Source: Prevotellaceae bacterium (GTDB taxonomy: Bacteria > Bacteroidota > Bacteroidia > Bacteroidales > UBA932). Taken from it: a DNA stretch of 8,164 bases. This document shows positions 1 through 4,974 of the stretch, piece by piece (positions within the stretch are counted from its first letter, which is position 1; each line of letters opens with the position of its first letter). The notes beneath the pieces are model-generated. The model worked only from the letters and a program-made list of their open reading frames with translations. It was not told where the DNA came from and searched no databases. The DNA is taken from contig JAITVR010000003.1 of assembly GCA_031285695.1 (NCBI GenBank), forward strand, positions 1-8,164, written 5' to 3'. The translations under genes and the position numbers were made by a program.

Positions 1-58
1 AGCAGCAACAAAAAGAGCAAGGAAAAAACGATTTTTCCTTGCTCTTTTTGTTGCTGCT
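1..58. terminator. 27-bp perfect hairpin, likely terminator
   Basis: Bases 1-27 and 32-58 are perfect reverse complements (27 bp) with a 4-nt loop, acga, at 28-31. It lies about 100 nt beyond the stop of the zinc-ribbon gene, where the minus-strand gene cluster ends. Long A and T runs in the stem (10-14/45-49 and 23-27/32-36) would give U-rich RNA on either strand, so it could stop transcripts from both sides. The stem may continue to the left of the window. A dispersed palindromic repeat is the alternative, because 27 perfect base pairs is long for an intrinsic terminator. Confidence 0.55.
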
Positions 59-155
59 GTCATTGCGGGCTTGACCCGCAACCGGAGCGAAGCGGAGTTC
101 GGCGGAGCCAATCTCCCCAATTTGGCAGGGGATTCCGCGTCAAGCGCGGAATAAC
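59..155. repeat. Palindromic intergenic element A
   Basis: The two ends form an inverted repeat: 59-81 against 133-155 matches at 18 of 23 positions. Each end is also a perfect hairpin of its own. These are ttgcggg/cccgcaa with loop cttga (63-81) and ttccgcg/cgcggaa with loop tcaag (133-151). The loops are perfect complements of each other and the two stems differ by paired changes. The core at 97-116 (gttcggcg, then aatctcc) recurs in the element at 7792-7900. It fills the space between the zinc-ribbon stop and the hairpin at 1-58. It looks like a dispersed REP-like intergenic repeat; no protein is encoded. Confidence 0.6.
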
Positions 156-158
156 AAA

Positions 159-932
159 TTACGCTACAGCCGCTTCGTTGGCTATGGTTTCGGGGTCCAC
201 CAAAATGCGGCCGCAGTACTCGCACACAATAATTTTTTTGCTAAGCTTAATATCCACCTGGCGCTGGGGCGGAATTTTGTTGAAGCAGCCACCGCAGGCA
301 TCGCGGCGCACGGGCACCACCGCCAAACCGTTGCGCGCGTTGGAGCGAATGCGCTGGTAGGCGCTGTACAGGCGCAGCTCAATTTTTTCCTTGTAGCCGT
401 CCGATTCCTTGCGCAGCTCGTCCTCTTCGCGCTGGGTTTCGTTGGTAATTTCCTTCAGCTCTTTTTGCTTGGCTTCGAGCGTAATTTTTTTGTCCTCCAG
501 CTGCGCGGCAACTTCTTCGGCCTGCTGCTTTTTTTCCTTTGCCAAAAAGGCAAATTCCTTAATCTTTTTTTCGCTCAGCTCAATTTCAAGCGTTTGAAAT
601 TCAACTTCTTTCGACAACGAATCGAACTCGCGGTTGTTGCGCACGCTCTTTTGCTGCTCGTTGTATTTTTTGATGAGCGCCTTTGCCTCCTCAATGTCGT
701 TTTTCTTTTTCAGCGCCATGCTTTCCATTTCGCGCACCTCGCCCTGCATGTTGCCCACGCGCGTTTGCAGCCCGATGATTTCGTTCTCCAAATCTTCCAC
801 CTCAAGCGGAAGGTCGCCGCGCAACTTTACAATTCTATCTATTTCGCAGTCAACTTGCTGCAGGTCGTACAGCAGCTTAAGCTTGTTGTCAATTGCGGCG
901 TCAACCACCTCGTGTATTTTACTTTTTGCCAT
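159..932 (-). CDS. Coiled-coil protein with C4 zinc ribbon
   Basis: This 257-residue cytoplasmic protein fits the COG1579/zf-RING_7 family (C4-type zinc ribbon; CdsZ-like). Residues about 15-195 are rich in Glu, Lys, Leu and Gln with heptad-like spacing, predicting a long antiparallel coiled-coil hairpin. The conserved segment around RNNREFDSLSKEVEFQ (98-113) lies near the middle. The C-terminus is a zinc ribbon with four ligands, CGGC (C213, C216) and CEYC (C237, C240), followed by GRILVDPE. Family members are proposed to bind nucleic acid or act with the ribosome or envelope assembly, but no enzymatic activity is seen. It starts with ATG 44 nt after the Nif3-like gene and is the last gene of the cluster; the Nif3-like/zinc-ribbon pairing is common in Bacteroidetes. 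The family call is firm; the cellular role is not known from sequence. Confidence 0.9.
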   Translation of the reverse strand: MAKSKIHEVVDAAIDNKLKLLYDLQQVDCEIDRIVKLRGDLPLEVEDLENEIIGLQTRVGNMQGEVREMESMALKKKNDIEEAKALIKKYNEQQKSVRNNREFDSLSKEVEFQTLEIELSEKKIKEFAFLAKEKKQQAEEVAAQLEDKKITLEAKQKELKEITNETQREEDELRKESDGYKEKIELRLYSAYQRIRSNARNGLAVVPVRRDACGGCFNKIPPQRQVDIKLSKKIIVCEYCGRILVDPETIANEAAVA

Positions 933-976
933 ATTCTTAAAAAATAATGGTTTCTTTTTTAAACGTAACTATTCGA

Positions 977-1759
977 CTATAAATACCTTACAGGATTTAC
1001 CGCTGCTTCGGACAAATGGACGGCAAATATAGGAAATTTTTTTGTGATTACCTCATAAAAAATATCAACGGCTGCAATTTCGCTTTCGTAGTGGCCAACG
1101 TCCACTGCCAAAAGGTTTTCGGAGGCGATTTGAAATTCGTGATACTTAAGGTCGGCGGTAACGTAGGCATCGGCGCCAGAGGCAATGGCGCTGCTGAGCA
1201 GCGAGCCGCCGCTTCCGCTGCATACGGCTATGCTACAAATGTTTGCTTTGCCGGAATTTGAATATTTTATAAAGGGATTGCCGAAAATTTTTTTTACGAA
1301 AAGTAAAAAATCGTTTGCCGAAAGTGGGGCTTCTAACTCGCCGAGCATTCCTAAGCCAACGTTGGGAATGTCGGTGGTGCGGAGTATGCGGCGGTTTTTT
1401 AGCGCAAGCTGGTCGCACATTTTTTCGCTTACGCCGCCGCGAACGCTGTCTAAGTTGGTGTGGGCGGCGTACAGCGCAACATCGTGCTTGAGGGCGAGCT
1501 GCACAATGCGCTCGGTGGCGGTGCGGCCGGTAATTTGCTTGAGCCCGCTGAAAATGACGGGGTGGTGCGAAATGATGAGGTTGGCGCCCTTGTCAATGGC
1601 TTCGTGCACTACGGCTTCGGTAACATCGAGGCAGAGCAGCGCGGCGCGTGCTTCGGCGTGCGGGCTGCCTACGCAAAGTCCGGCGTTGTCGTAGCTTTCT
1701 TGGTAGGCGGACGGCGCAAACTCTTCGATGGCCTGTATGATGTTGTGAATAAGTAGCAA
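977..1759 (-). CDS. Nif3-like dinuclear metal centre protein
   Basis: This 260-residue member of the Nif3/YbgI (DUF34, GTP cyclohydrolase I type 2-like) family forms hexameric rings with a two-metal site in characterised homologues. The family's physiological reaction is unsettled. Expected ligands are present: H65 and H66 in ISHHPVIF, D104 in AAHTNLDSV, and H223 and E227 in GHYESE. The N-terminal AYQESYDNAGL motif is typical. Length is close to the short YbgI form, without the central PII-like insert that makes many homologues about 365 residues. No in-frame ATG or GTG suits the N-terminus. The reading frame is open back to 1813, and the TTG at 1757-1759 fits the family's start (LLIHNIIQAIEEFAP). 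That TTG lies inside the repeat at 1752-1840. The gene sits downstream of MerR and upstream of the zinc-ribbon gene. Confidence 0.9.
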   Translation of the reverse strand: MLLIHNIIQAIEEFAPSAYQESYDNAGLCVGSPHAEARAALLCLDVTEAVVHEAIDKGANLIISHHPVIFSGLKQITGRTATERIVQLALKHDVALYAAHTNLDSVRGGVSEKMCDQLALKNRRILRTTDIPNVGLGMLGELEAPLSANDFLLFVKKIFGNPFIKYSNSGKANICSIAVCSGSGGSLLSSAIASGADAYVTADLKYHEFQIASENLLAVDVGHYESEIAAVDIFYEVITKKFPIFAVHLSEAAVNPVRYL

Positions 1760-1840
1760 GTTTATAAAGTTTGTAAAGTTTGTAAAGTTTATAAAGTGCG
1801 AAGACTTGCTACTTTATGAACTTTAAAAACTTTATGAACT
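1752..1840. repeat. 9-nt tandem/inverted repeat, Nif3-MerR gap
   Basis: The plus strand reads as four 9-nt units of gttYRtaaa (1760-1795), a short spacer, and then three inverted units of ctttaNRaa (1812-1838). Bases 1768-1797 and 1811-1840 pair at about 26 of 30 positions with a 13-nt loop. A second, crossing 10-bp perfect stem is possible (1752-1761 with 1804-1813). The repeat covers the MerR stop (1839-1841) and the TTG start of the Nif3-like gene (1757-1759), so it is entirely intercistronic mRNA. The same unit occurs at 6336-6421. It could be an mRNA-stabilising or attenuating stem, or a dispersed repeat. Confidence 0.7.
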
Positions 1841-2174
1841 ACAATGCTGCCTTTACTTCGAGCAGCATGTTTTTGATGTTGACCAATGACTTGGTAATTT
1901 CGAGGTTGATTTCCTCGTCGGTGCGGCTGCTCTTGAGCCGCTTGCGCGCGCCGTCGAGGGTAAGGCCCTCGTCCTTTACCAGTCGGTAAATGATGCGGAA
2001 GTTGTCCACATCTTTTTGGGTAAACATGCGGTTGCCCTTCTTGTTTTTGTGGGGCTTGATGATGTCAAACTCCTTTTCCCAAAAACGAATGAGCGAGGTG
2101 TTTACGGCAAACATCTCGGCTACTTCGCCAATGCTGAAGTAGATTTTTTCGAGCTTTGGTTCTTTGTACGGCAT
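1839..2174 (-). CDS. Small MerR-type HTH regulator
   Basis: This 111-residue protein has a MerR-type winged helix-turn-helix at its N-terminus. The helix-turn-helix is YFSIGEVAEMFAVNTSLIRFWEKEF (residues 12-36), the wing is around KNKKGNRMFTQKDV (43-56), and IIYRLVKDEGLTLDGARKRLK (61-81) follows. The remainder (82-111) is a short helical tail, so the long dimerisation helix and effector domain of classical MerR proteins are absent. Such single-domain MerR proteins sit beside an M23 peptidase and a Nif3-like gene in many Bacteroidetes; their targets are unknown. ATG start at 2172-2174. The stop lies in the repeat arm shared with the Nif3-like gene. In this window the four-helix-bundle gene separates it from the M23 gene that normally adjoins it. 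Confidence 0.9.
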   Translation of the reverse strand: MPYKEPKLEKIYFSIGEVAEMFAVNTSLIRFWEKEFDIIKPHKNKKGNRMFTQKDVDNFRIIYRLVKDEGLTLDGARKRLKSSRTDEEINLEITKSLVNIKNMLLEVKAAL

Positions 2175-2192
2175 GGCAAAATAAATTCAAAG

Positions 2193-2220
2193 ATTCAACA
2201 ATTCAAAGATTCAAAAATTA
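2193..2220. repeat. Left inverted repeat of the four-helix-bundle cassette
   Basis: The reverse complement of this 28-nt stretch matches 2607-2633 with one mismatch and one single-base gap; the inner 12 bases (attcaaaaatta, 2209-2220) match perfectly. It is made of an 8-nt unit, attcaaNN, repeated from 2185. It contains the stop codon (2218-2220) of the four-helix-bundle gene and follows the MerR start codon by about 20 nt. Confidence 0.75.
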
Positions 2221-2607
2221 GCGGTACTTGCTTCCCTTCATTTCTACCTGCTGCAGGTACTTAATAAAGTTTGCAATATCCCTTGATAGCTCTTCGGTTT
2301 TGCTTTTCAGTATTTCAAATTCTTCCACGGAAATGTATTCGTAGTCCAAGGCGCGGTGCAGCTGAGAGCGTGTTTCGCCACAAGAACCTTTTGCGATGTA
2401 AAGAAACTGTATCAACTCCTTGTTGCCGCTCCGCTCAAAACCTTCCGCTACATTATCCATTACCGAGCCCGAGGCTGCTTTAATTTGGTCTCTCAAGCGG
2501 TAATCTTTTGAAAATGCCTCGTAGCGGGTTACACAAAAAATATCCTTACATAGCGCTCGTGCCTTTTGCCAAATTTCTAAATCTTCAAACCGTTTGATGC
2601 TCGACAT
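2218..2607 (-). CDS. Four-helix-bundle protein (S23/IVS family)
   Basis: This 129-residue protein has the hallmarks of the 23S rRNA intervening-sequence (S23/IVP, PF05635-type) family. These are FEDLEIWQKARALCKDIF at residues 7-24, LRDQIKAASGSVMDNVAEGFER at 38-59, and FLYIAKGSCGETRSQLHRA at 68-86, then a helical C-terminus with YLQQVEMKG. The four predicted helices make a small bundle that forms pentamers in solved relatives. The fold is shared with the Avd accessory protein of diversity-generating retroelements, but no reverse transcriptase or template repeat is present here. The family is often encoded in rRNA intervening sequences or as isolated genes; its function is unknown. ATG start. 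The gene is bounded exactly by inverted repeats and lies between the M23 and MerR genes, which usually adjoin, so it looks inserted. Confidence 0.9.
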   Translation of the reverse strand: MSSIKRFEDLEIWQKARALCKDIFCVTRYEAFSKDYRLRDQIKAASGSVMDNVAEGFERSGNKELIQFLYIAKGSCGETRSQLHRALDYEYISVEEFEILKSKTEELSRDIANFIKYLQQVEMKGSKYR

Positions 2608-2633
2608 AATTTTTGAATTTTGAATAGTTGAAT
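2607..2633. repeat. Right inverted repeat of the four-helix-bundle cassette
   Basis: This is the partner of 2193-2220, beginning taatttttgaat and continuing with ttgaat units. The first base is shared with the ATG of the four-helix-bundle gene (2605-2607). Related A/T-rich sequence continues to the stop of the downstream-lying M23 gene at 2641. Confidence 0.75.
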
Positions 2634-2640
2634 TCTCAAA

Positions 2641-3591
2641 TTAGTCCAGCGGCTGCCCTTTGTTGCCGGCCAGCGAAATGAGCTGCTGGTAGGTTTCGGG
2701 CGTTACATCTTGAAAAAAGTAGTGCAGCGGGTTGACTTTGCTGCCATTTTTTTCGACCTCGTAGTGCAGGTGCGGCGCTACGGAGCGGCCGCTGCTGCCC
2801 ACCAACCCTATAACGCTGCCACGCTTGACGCGCTGGCCAACCTTTACGCTTGTTTTGAGCAGGTGCGCGTAGCTGGTTTTGTAGCCGTTGCCATGGTTGA
2901 GCGTTACAATGAGGCCGCCTGCGCGCAGGTTGTTTTCTACGCTTTCTACGCGAGCGTTGGCGGTGGCAAAAACTTTGTCGCCCAGCGGTGCGGTAAAGTC
3001 CATGCCGGGGTGCATTTTCAGCACCTTGTAAAAGGGGTGCATGCGCATGCCGTAGGTGGCGGCGGTGCGGCGCAGGTCGTTATTTTGCACGGGCTGTATG
3101 CTGGGGAGCGATTGCAGGGTGCTATTTTTTGCATTTTGCGCCACTATTTGCCGCAAAAAAGCGCTTTGCTCGGCCACCATTTTGCTCAGCTGGTCAATGC
3201 CGGCCTTGGTTTGCTGCGTAAGCAGGGTGTTGTCGGTGTGCTCTATGGCAATGTGGTCGATAAAGTCGTTGGTGCTTTTTTTCGGGGGTTCGCTTTCAAA
3301 TATGCGGCGGTAAATGTCGGCATCGCGCCGGCTAAGGTTATCCACCACCACCTGCAGCTGCTGGTACTGCTTGGTGAGCTGGGCGTGGCTGCTGATGAGC
3401 GTTTGGTTAATGCGCTCTAAGCGGCGCTCGGCGGGGGTGCTGAAGAAGCGCGAAAACAGCACGTAGTAGCCTGCCAAAAACAGCGCTCCCACAAAGGTCC
3501 ACAGCAGCACGCTGCGCGCTACGCTAAGCGCGGAGCGGCGGGCAACGTCGAAGTCGAGCGTTTCGTGGTTGAACTTAAATTTTTTGGCCAA
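2641..3591 (-). CDS. Membrane-anchored M23 metallopeptidase (copy 1)
   Basis: This 316-residue probable peptidoglycan DD-endopeptidase has a short cytoplasmic N-terminus and one membrane segment (about 25-47). A periplasmic coiled-coil stalk follows (about 55-160) and then a LytM/M23 domain (about 172-292). The active site is complete by comparison with LytM: zinc ligands H194 and D198 (HPGMD) and H276, and catalytic histidines H243 (YAHL) and H274 (HLH). It should cut stem-peptide crosslinks in the periplasm, anchored to the inner membrane. The start is TTG at 3589-3591, giving MAKKFKFNHETLDFD; this aligns with the reassigned start of the neighbouring paralogue. It lies 72 nt after that paralogue and is followed by the inserted four-helix-bundle gene. 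Role in division or elongation cannot be told from sequence. Confidence 0.92.
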   Translation of the reverse strand: MAKKFKFNHETLDFDVARRSALSVARSVLLWTFVGALFLAGYYVLFSRFFSTPAERRLERINQTLISSHAQLTKQYQQLQVVVDNLSRRDADIYRRIFESEPPKKSTNDFIDHIAIEHTDNTLLTQQTKAGIDQLSKMVAEQSAFLRQIVAQNAKNSTLQSLPSIQPVQNNDLRRTAATYGMRMHPFYKVLKMHPGMDFTAPLGDKVFATANARVESVENNLRAGGLIVTLNHGNGYKTSYAHLLKTSVKVGQRVKRGSVIGLVGSSGRSVAPHLHYEVEKNGSKVNPLHYFFQDVTPETYQQLISLAGNKGQPLD

Positions 3592-3597
3592 ATCTTT

Positions 3598-3660
3598 TAG
3601 TTTACGGTTTACAAGTTAGCAAGTTTACGGTAAACTCGTAAACTGTAAACTTGTAAGCTA
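3598..3660. repeat. Inverted repeat between the two M23 genes
   Basis: The gap between the paralogous peptidase genes is filled by repeats of gtttac and its complement gtaaac. Clear stems are agtttac (3622-3628) with gtaaact (3630-3636), and ttacaagtt (3609-3617) with aacttgtaa (3648-3656). The composition resembles the 9-nt repeats at 1752-1840 and 6336-6421, but the unit differs. It begins just before the stop of copy 2 (3664) and ends just upstream of the TTG start of copy 1. Confidence 0.6.
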
Positions 3661-3663
3661 ATT

Positions 3664-4644
3664 TTAGTAGTCGGTTGCTAAGCCCTCGGTTTTTCCCGAT
3701 AGGGCTTCAATTATTTTATTAAACTCTTCGGCGCTTACATCGTTGCCAAAAAAGTTGATGGGGTTTACCGCATGCTGGCGGTGCAGCACCTCGTAGTGCA
3801 GGTGCGGCCCGGTGGACTTTCCGGTGTTGCCCATAAGGCCCACGGGCTGCCCACGCTTTACCTTTTGTCCGCGCTGCACCTTTATTTCCGAAAGGTGTGC
3901 GTAGCGCGTTCGGTAGCCAAAGCCGTGGTCAACAAACACAAGGTTGCCGTAGCCGTGCAGGTTGTACGAGGCGGTGGTAACCACGCCATCGCCGGTGGCG
4001 TATATGGGGGTGCCCATGGGGCCGGCAAAGTCAATGCCATCGTGAAAGCGGGGCACGTGGTACACGGGGTCAATGCGGGGGCCGTACAGCGCCGATATGC
4101 GCACGCGCCGGTGGGCAATGTTGAGCGGCTGAATGCTGGGAATGCACAGCATCATTTGCTCCTTTTGGTGGGCGTAGCCGCTTACCTCATCGAACGATTT
4201 GGACTGAACGTAGGCCTTCTTCGTAATCTTGTCCATAAGCAGCGAGGCCTCGGCCACCACCTTGGTTTGCGGAGCGGCCAGCAGCTGCTCGTAGCGGCCG
4301 GCGCCGTTCATGCCTGCCTCGCGCACCGAAAGGGGAATAATGTCGGCCTCAAAAACCGAGCGATACACCTTGTTATCGCGCAGCAGCAGCTCGGTAAGCG
4401 TGGCATCGGTTTGGCGAAAGCGCTGCATAAGGAAGGCGTACTTTAGCTGCAGCTCGTCGTTTTGCCGGTGCAGGAGAATGCTGCGCGGCGTTTCAAAAAA
4501 GTAGGAAAACAGGTACACCGCCGCCGTAGATAGCGCCACGCCCAGCAGCGTGTACGCCAGCAGCCGCCGCAGCTGCGCCCCAATGGGAATGCTCACGGCC
4601 TCGTAAGAAAGCGTATCCTCGTTATATATATAGCGTCGTGCCAA
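3664..4644 (-). CDS. Membrane-anchored M23 metallopeptidase (copy 2)
   Basis: This 326-residue paralogue of the adjacent M23 enzyme has the same layout: short cytoplasmic tail, membrane segment (about 29-49), coiled-coil periplasmic linker and C-terminal LytM/M23 domain (about 180-300). Active-site residues are intact: H201 and D205 (HDGID), H250 (YAHL), H281 and H283 (HLH). It is a probable peptidoglycan endopeptidase. The frame runs up to an ATG at 4725, but I prefer the TTG at 4642-4644. It gives MARRYIYNEDTLSYEA, matching MAKKFKFNHETLDFD of copy 1, and a Bacteroidetes-type promoter lies just upstream, inside the longer reading. The 27 residues gained from the ATG have no counterpart in the paralogue. 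This is the first gene of the downstream transcription block. Confidence 0.88.
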   Translation of the reverse strand: MARRYIYNEDTLSYEAVSIPIGAQLRRLLAYTLLGVALSTAAVYLFSYFFETPRSILLHRQNDELQLKYAFLMQRFRQTDATLTELLLRDNKVYRSVFEADIIPLSVREAGMNGAGRYEQLLAAPQTKVVAEASLLMDKITKKAYVQSKSFDEVSGYAHQKEQMMLCIPSIQPLNIAHRRVRISALYGPRIDPVYHVPRFHDGIDFAGPMGTPIYATGDGVVTTASYNLHGYGNLVFVDHGFGYRTRYAHLSEIKVQRGQKVKRGQPVGLMGNTGKSTGPHLHYEVLHRQHAVNPINFFGNDVSAEEFNKIIEALSGKTEGLATDY

Positions 4645-4663
4645 GTGCTGCTGAAAAAACGCA

Positions 4664-4695
4664 CAAATATACGCGCTTTTGCGCAAAAAAGCAAA
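4664..4695 (-). promoter_or_regulatory. Bacteroidetes -33/-7 promoter for the M23 block
   Basis: Read on the minus strand, TTTG (4692-4695) is followed after 20 nt by TATATTTG (4664-4671). This matches the primary sigma-factor consensus of Bacteroidetes (TTTG, 19-21 nt, TAnnTTTG) exactly. Transcription would start a few bases downstream, giving a leader of roughly 15 nt before the TTG start at 4644. It would drive the M23 genes and probably the genes behind them. Confidence 0.6.
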
Positions 4696-4765
4696 CGCAG
4701 CTAACCTGCTTAACGCTTGCCTCATTAGCGGATTATGCGGGGTTACTTGAAGCGGCGAGGAACAG

Positions 4766-4787
4766 GTGATTAGTGGTTAGTGATTAG
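4766..4787. repeat. 7-nt tandem repeat (gtgRtta x3)
   Basis: Three consecutive 7-nt units, gtgatta, gtggtta, gtgatta, plus one further g. It lies in the gap between the flippase-like gene and the M23 block, upstream of the promoter. It has no visible coding role and is another example of short-period repeats in the gaps of this genome. Confidence 0.6.
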
Positions 4788-4800
4788 CCACCCCACCCAC

Positions 4801-4945
4801 CTACCACGTCATTGCCTCCTAAGAGAACTCACGCCATGTTCGGACAAGGTAGGAACCTCAACTCTACGAGGAAAAGGAAATAATGACCGTGTAAAACGAG
4901 TGGAGAGTTGAAAGTGATAAGCCGAATTTGCAATTCGGCTTTTTA
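4801..4945 (+). ncRNA. Candidate structured RNA, unassigned family
   Basis: Both neighbouring genes are on the minus strand, yet the region ends in an intrinsic terminator that works only on the plus strand. Compatible helices can be drawn. The closing stem is cacgtcatt (4805-4813) with aatgaccgtg (4882-4891), with one bulged base. An inner stem is cctcct (4815-4820) with aggtagg (4847-4853), with one bulge, capped by gaac/gttc (4825-4828/4838-4841). A further hairpin is cctc/gagg (4856-4859/4868-4871). The loop of the last one (aactct, 4860-4865) can pair with agagtt (4904-4909) as a pseudoknot. I do not recognise the family and see no clear plus-strand promoter. A mobile-element end remnant is the main alternative. 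Confidence 0.38.
4919..4944 (+). terminator. Intrinsic terminator, plus strand
   Basis: aagccgaatt (4919-4928), loop tgc, aattcggctt (4932-4941): a perfect 10-bp stem followed by further T, so the T run is 4940-4944. On the minus strand the stem is followed by atcactttc with no T tract, so it is directional. It lies 31 nt past the stop of the flippase-like gene, convergent to it. Confidence 0.65.
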
Positions 4946-4974
4946 GCATTATTAACAATCTATTTTTTCCACTA

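Noticed and set aside
465..947. 160-residue plus-strand reading frame opposite the zinc-ribbon gene
   Set aside because: It is antisense to a well-supported coding region with clear coiled-coil and CxxC motifs, and its Phe/Leu-rich product reflects the Lys/Glu codons of the real gene.
937..962. ttaaaaaa/ttttttaa inverted repeat between the Nif3-like and zinc-ribbon genes
   Set aside because: It is an 8-bp A/T-only stem with a 10-nt loop, too weak to call as a functional hairpin.
1024..1031. TATATTTG on the minus strand inside the Nif3-like gene, as a possible promoter for the zinc-ribbon gene
   Set aside because: There is no TTTG element about 20 nt upstream, and the bases encode conserved residues (KFPIFAV), so chance is sufficient.
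1752..1840. Possible CRISPR array from the regular 9-nt repeats
   Set aside because: The units are contiguous and too short, with no spacers, and half are inverted; no cas genes are present.
2185..2217. attcaaag-type repeats as operator sites for the MerR-type protein
   Set aside because: Classical MerR operators lie between promoter elements as interrupted dyads. These are tandem A/T repeats forming part of the cassette ends, and no promoter is visible.
2218..2607. Diversity-generating retroelement accessory protein (Avd)
   Set aside because: The fold family is similar, but the window has no reverse transcriptase, no template/variable repeat pair and no variable target gene; the S23/IVS-type motif fit is better.
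2710..3420. 236-residue plus-strand reading frame opposite M23 copy 1
   Set aside because: It is a shadow of the M23 gene, with low-complexity Ala/Val/Gly composition, no motif and no plausible start region.
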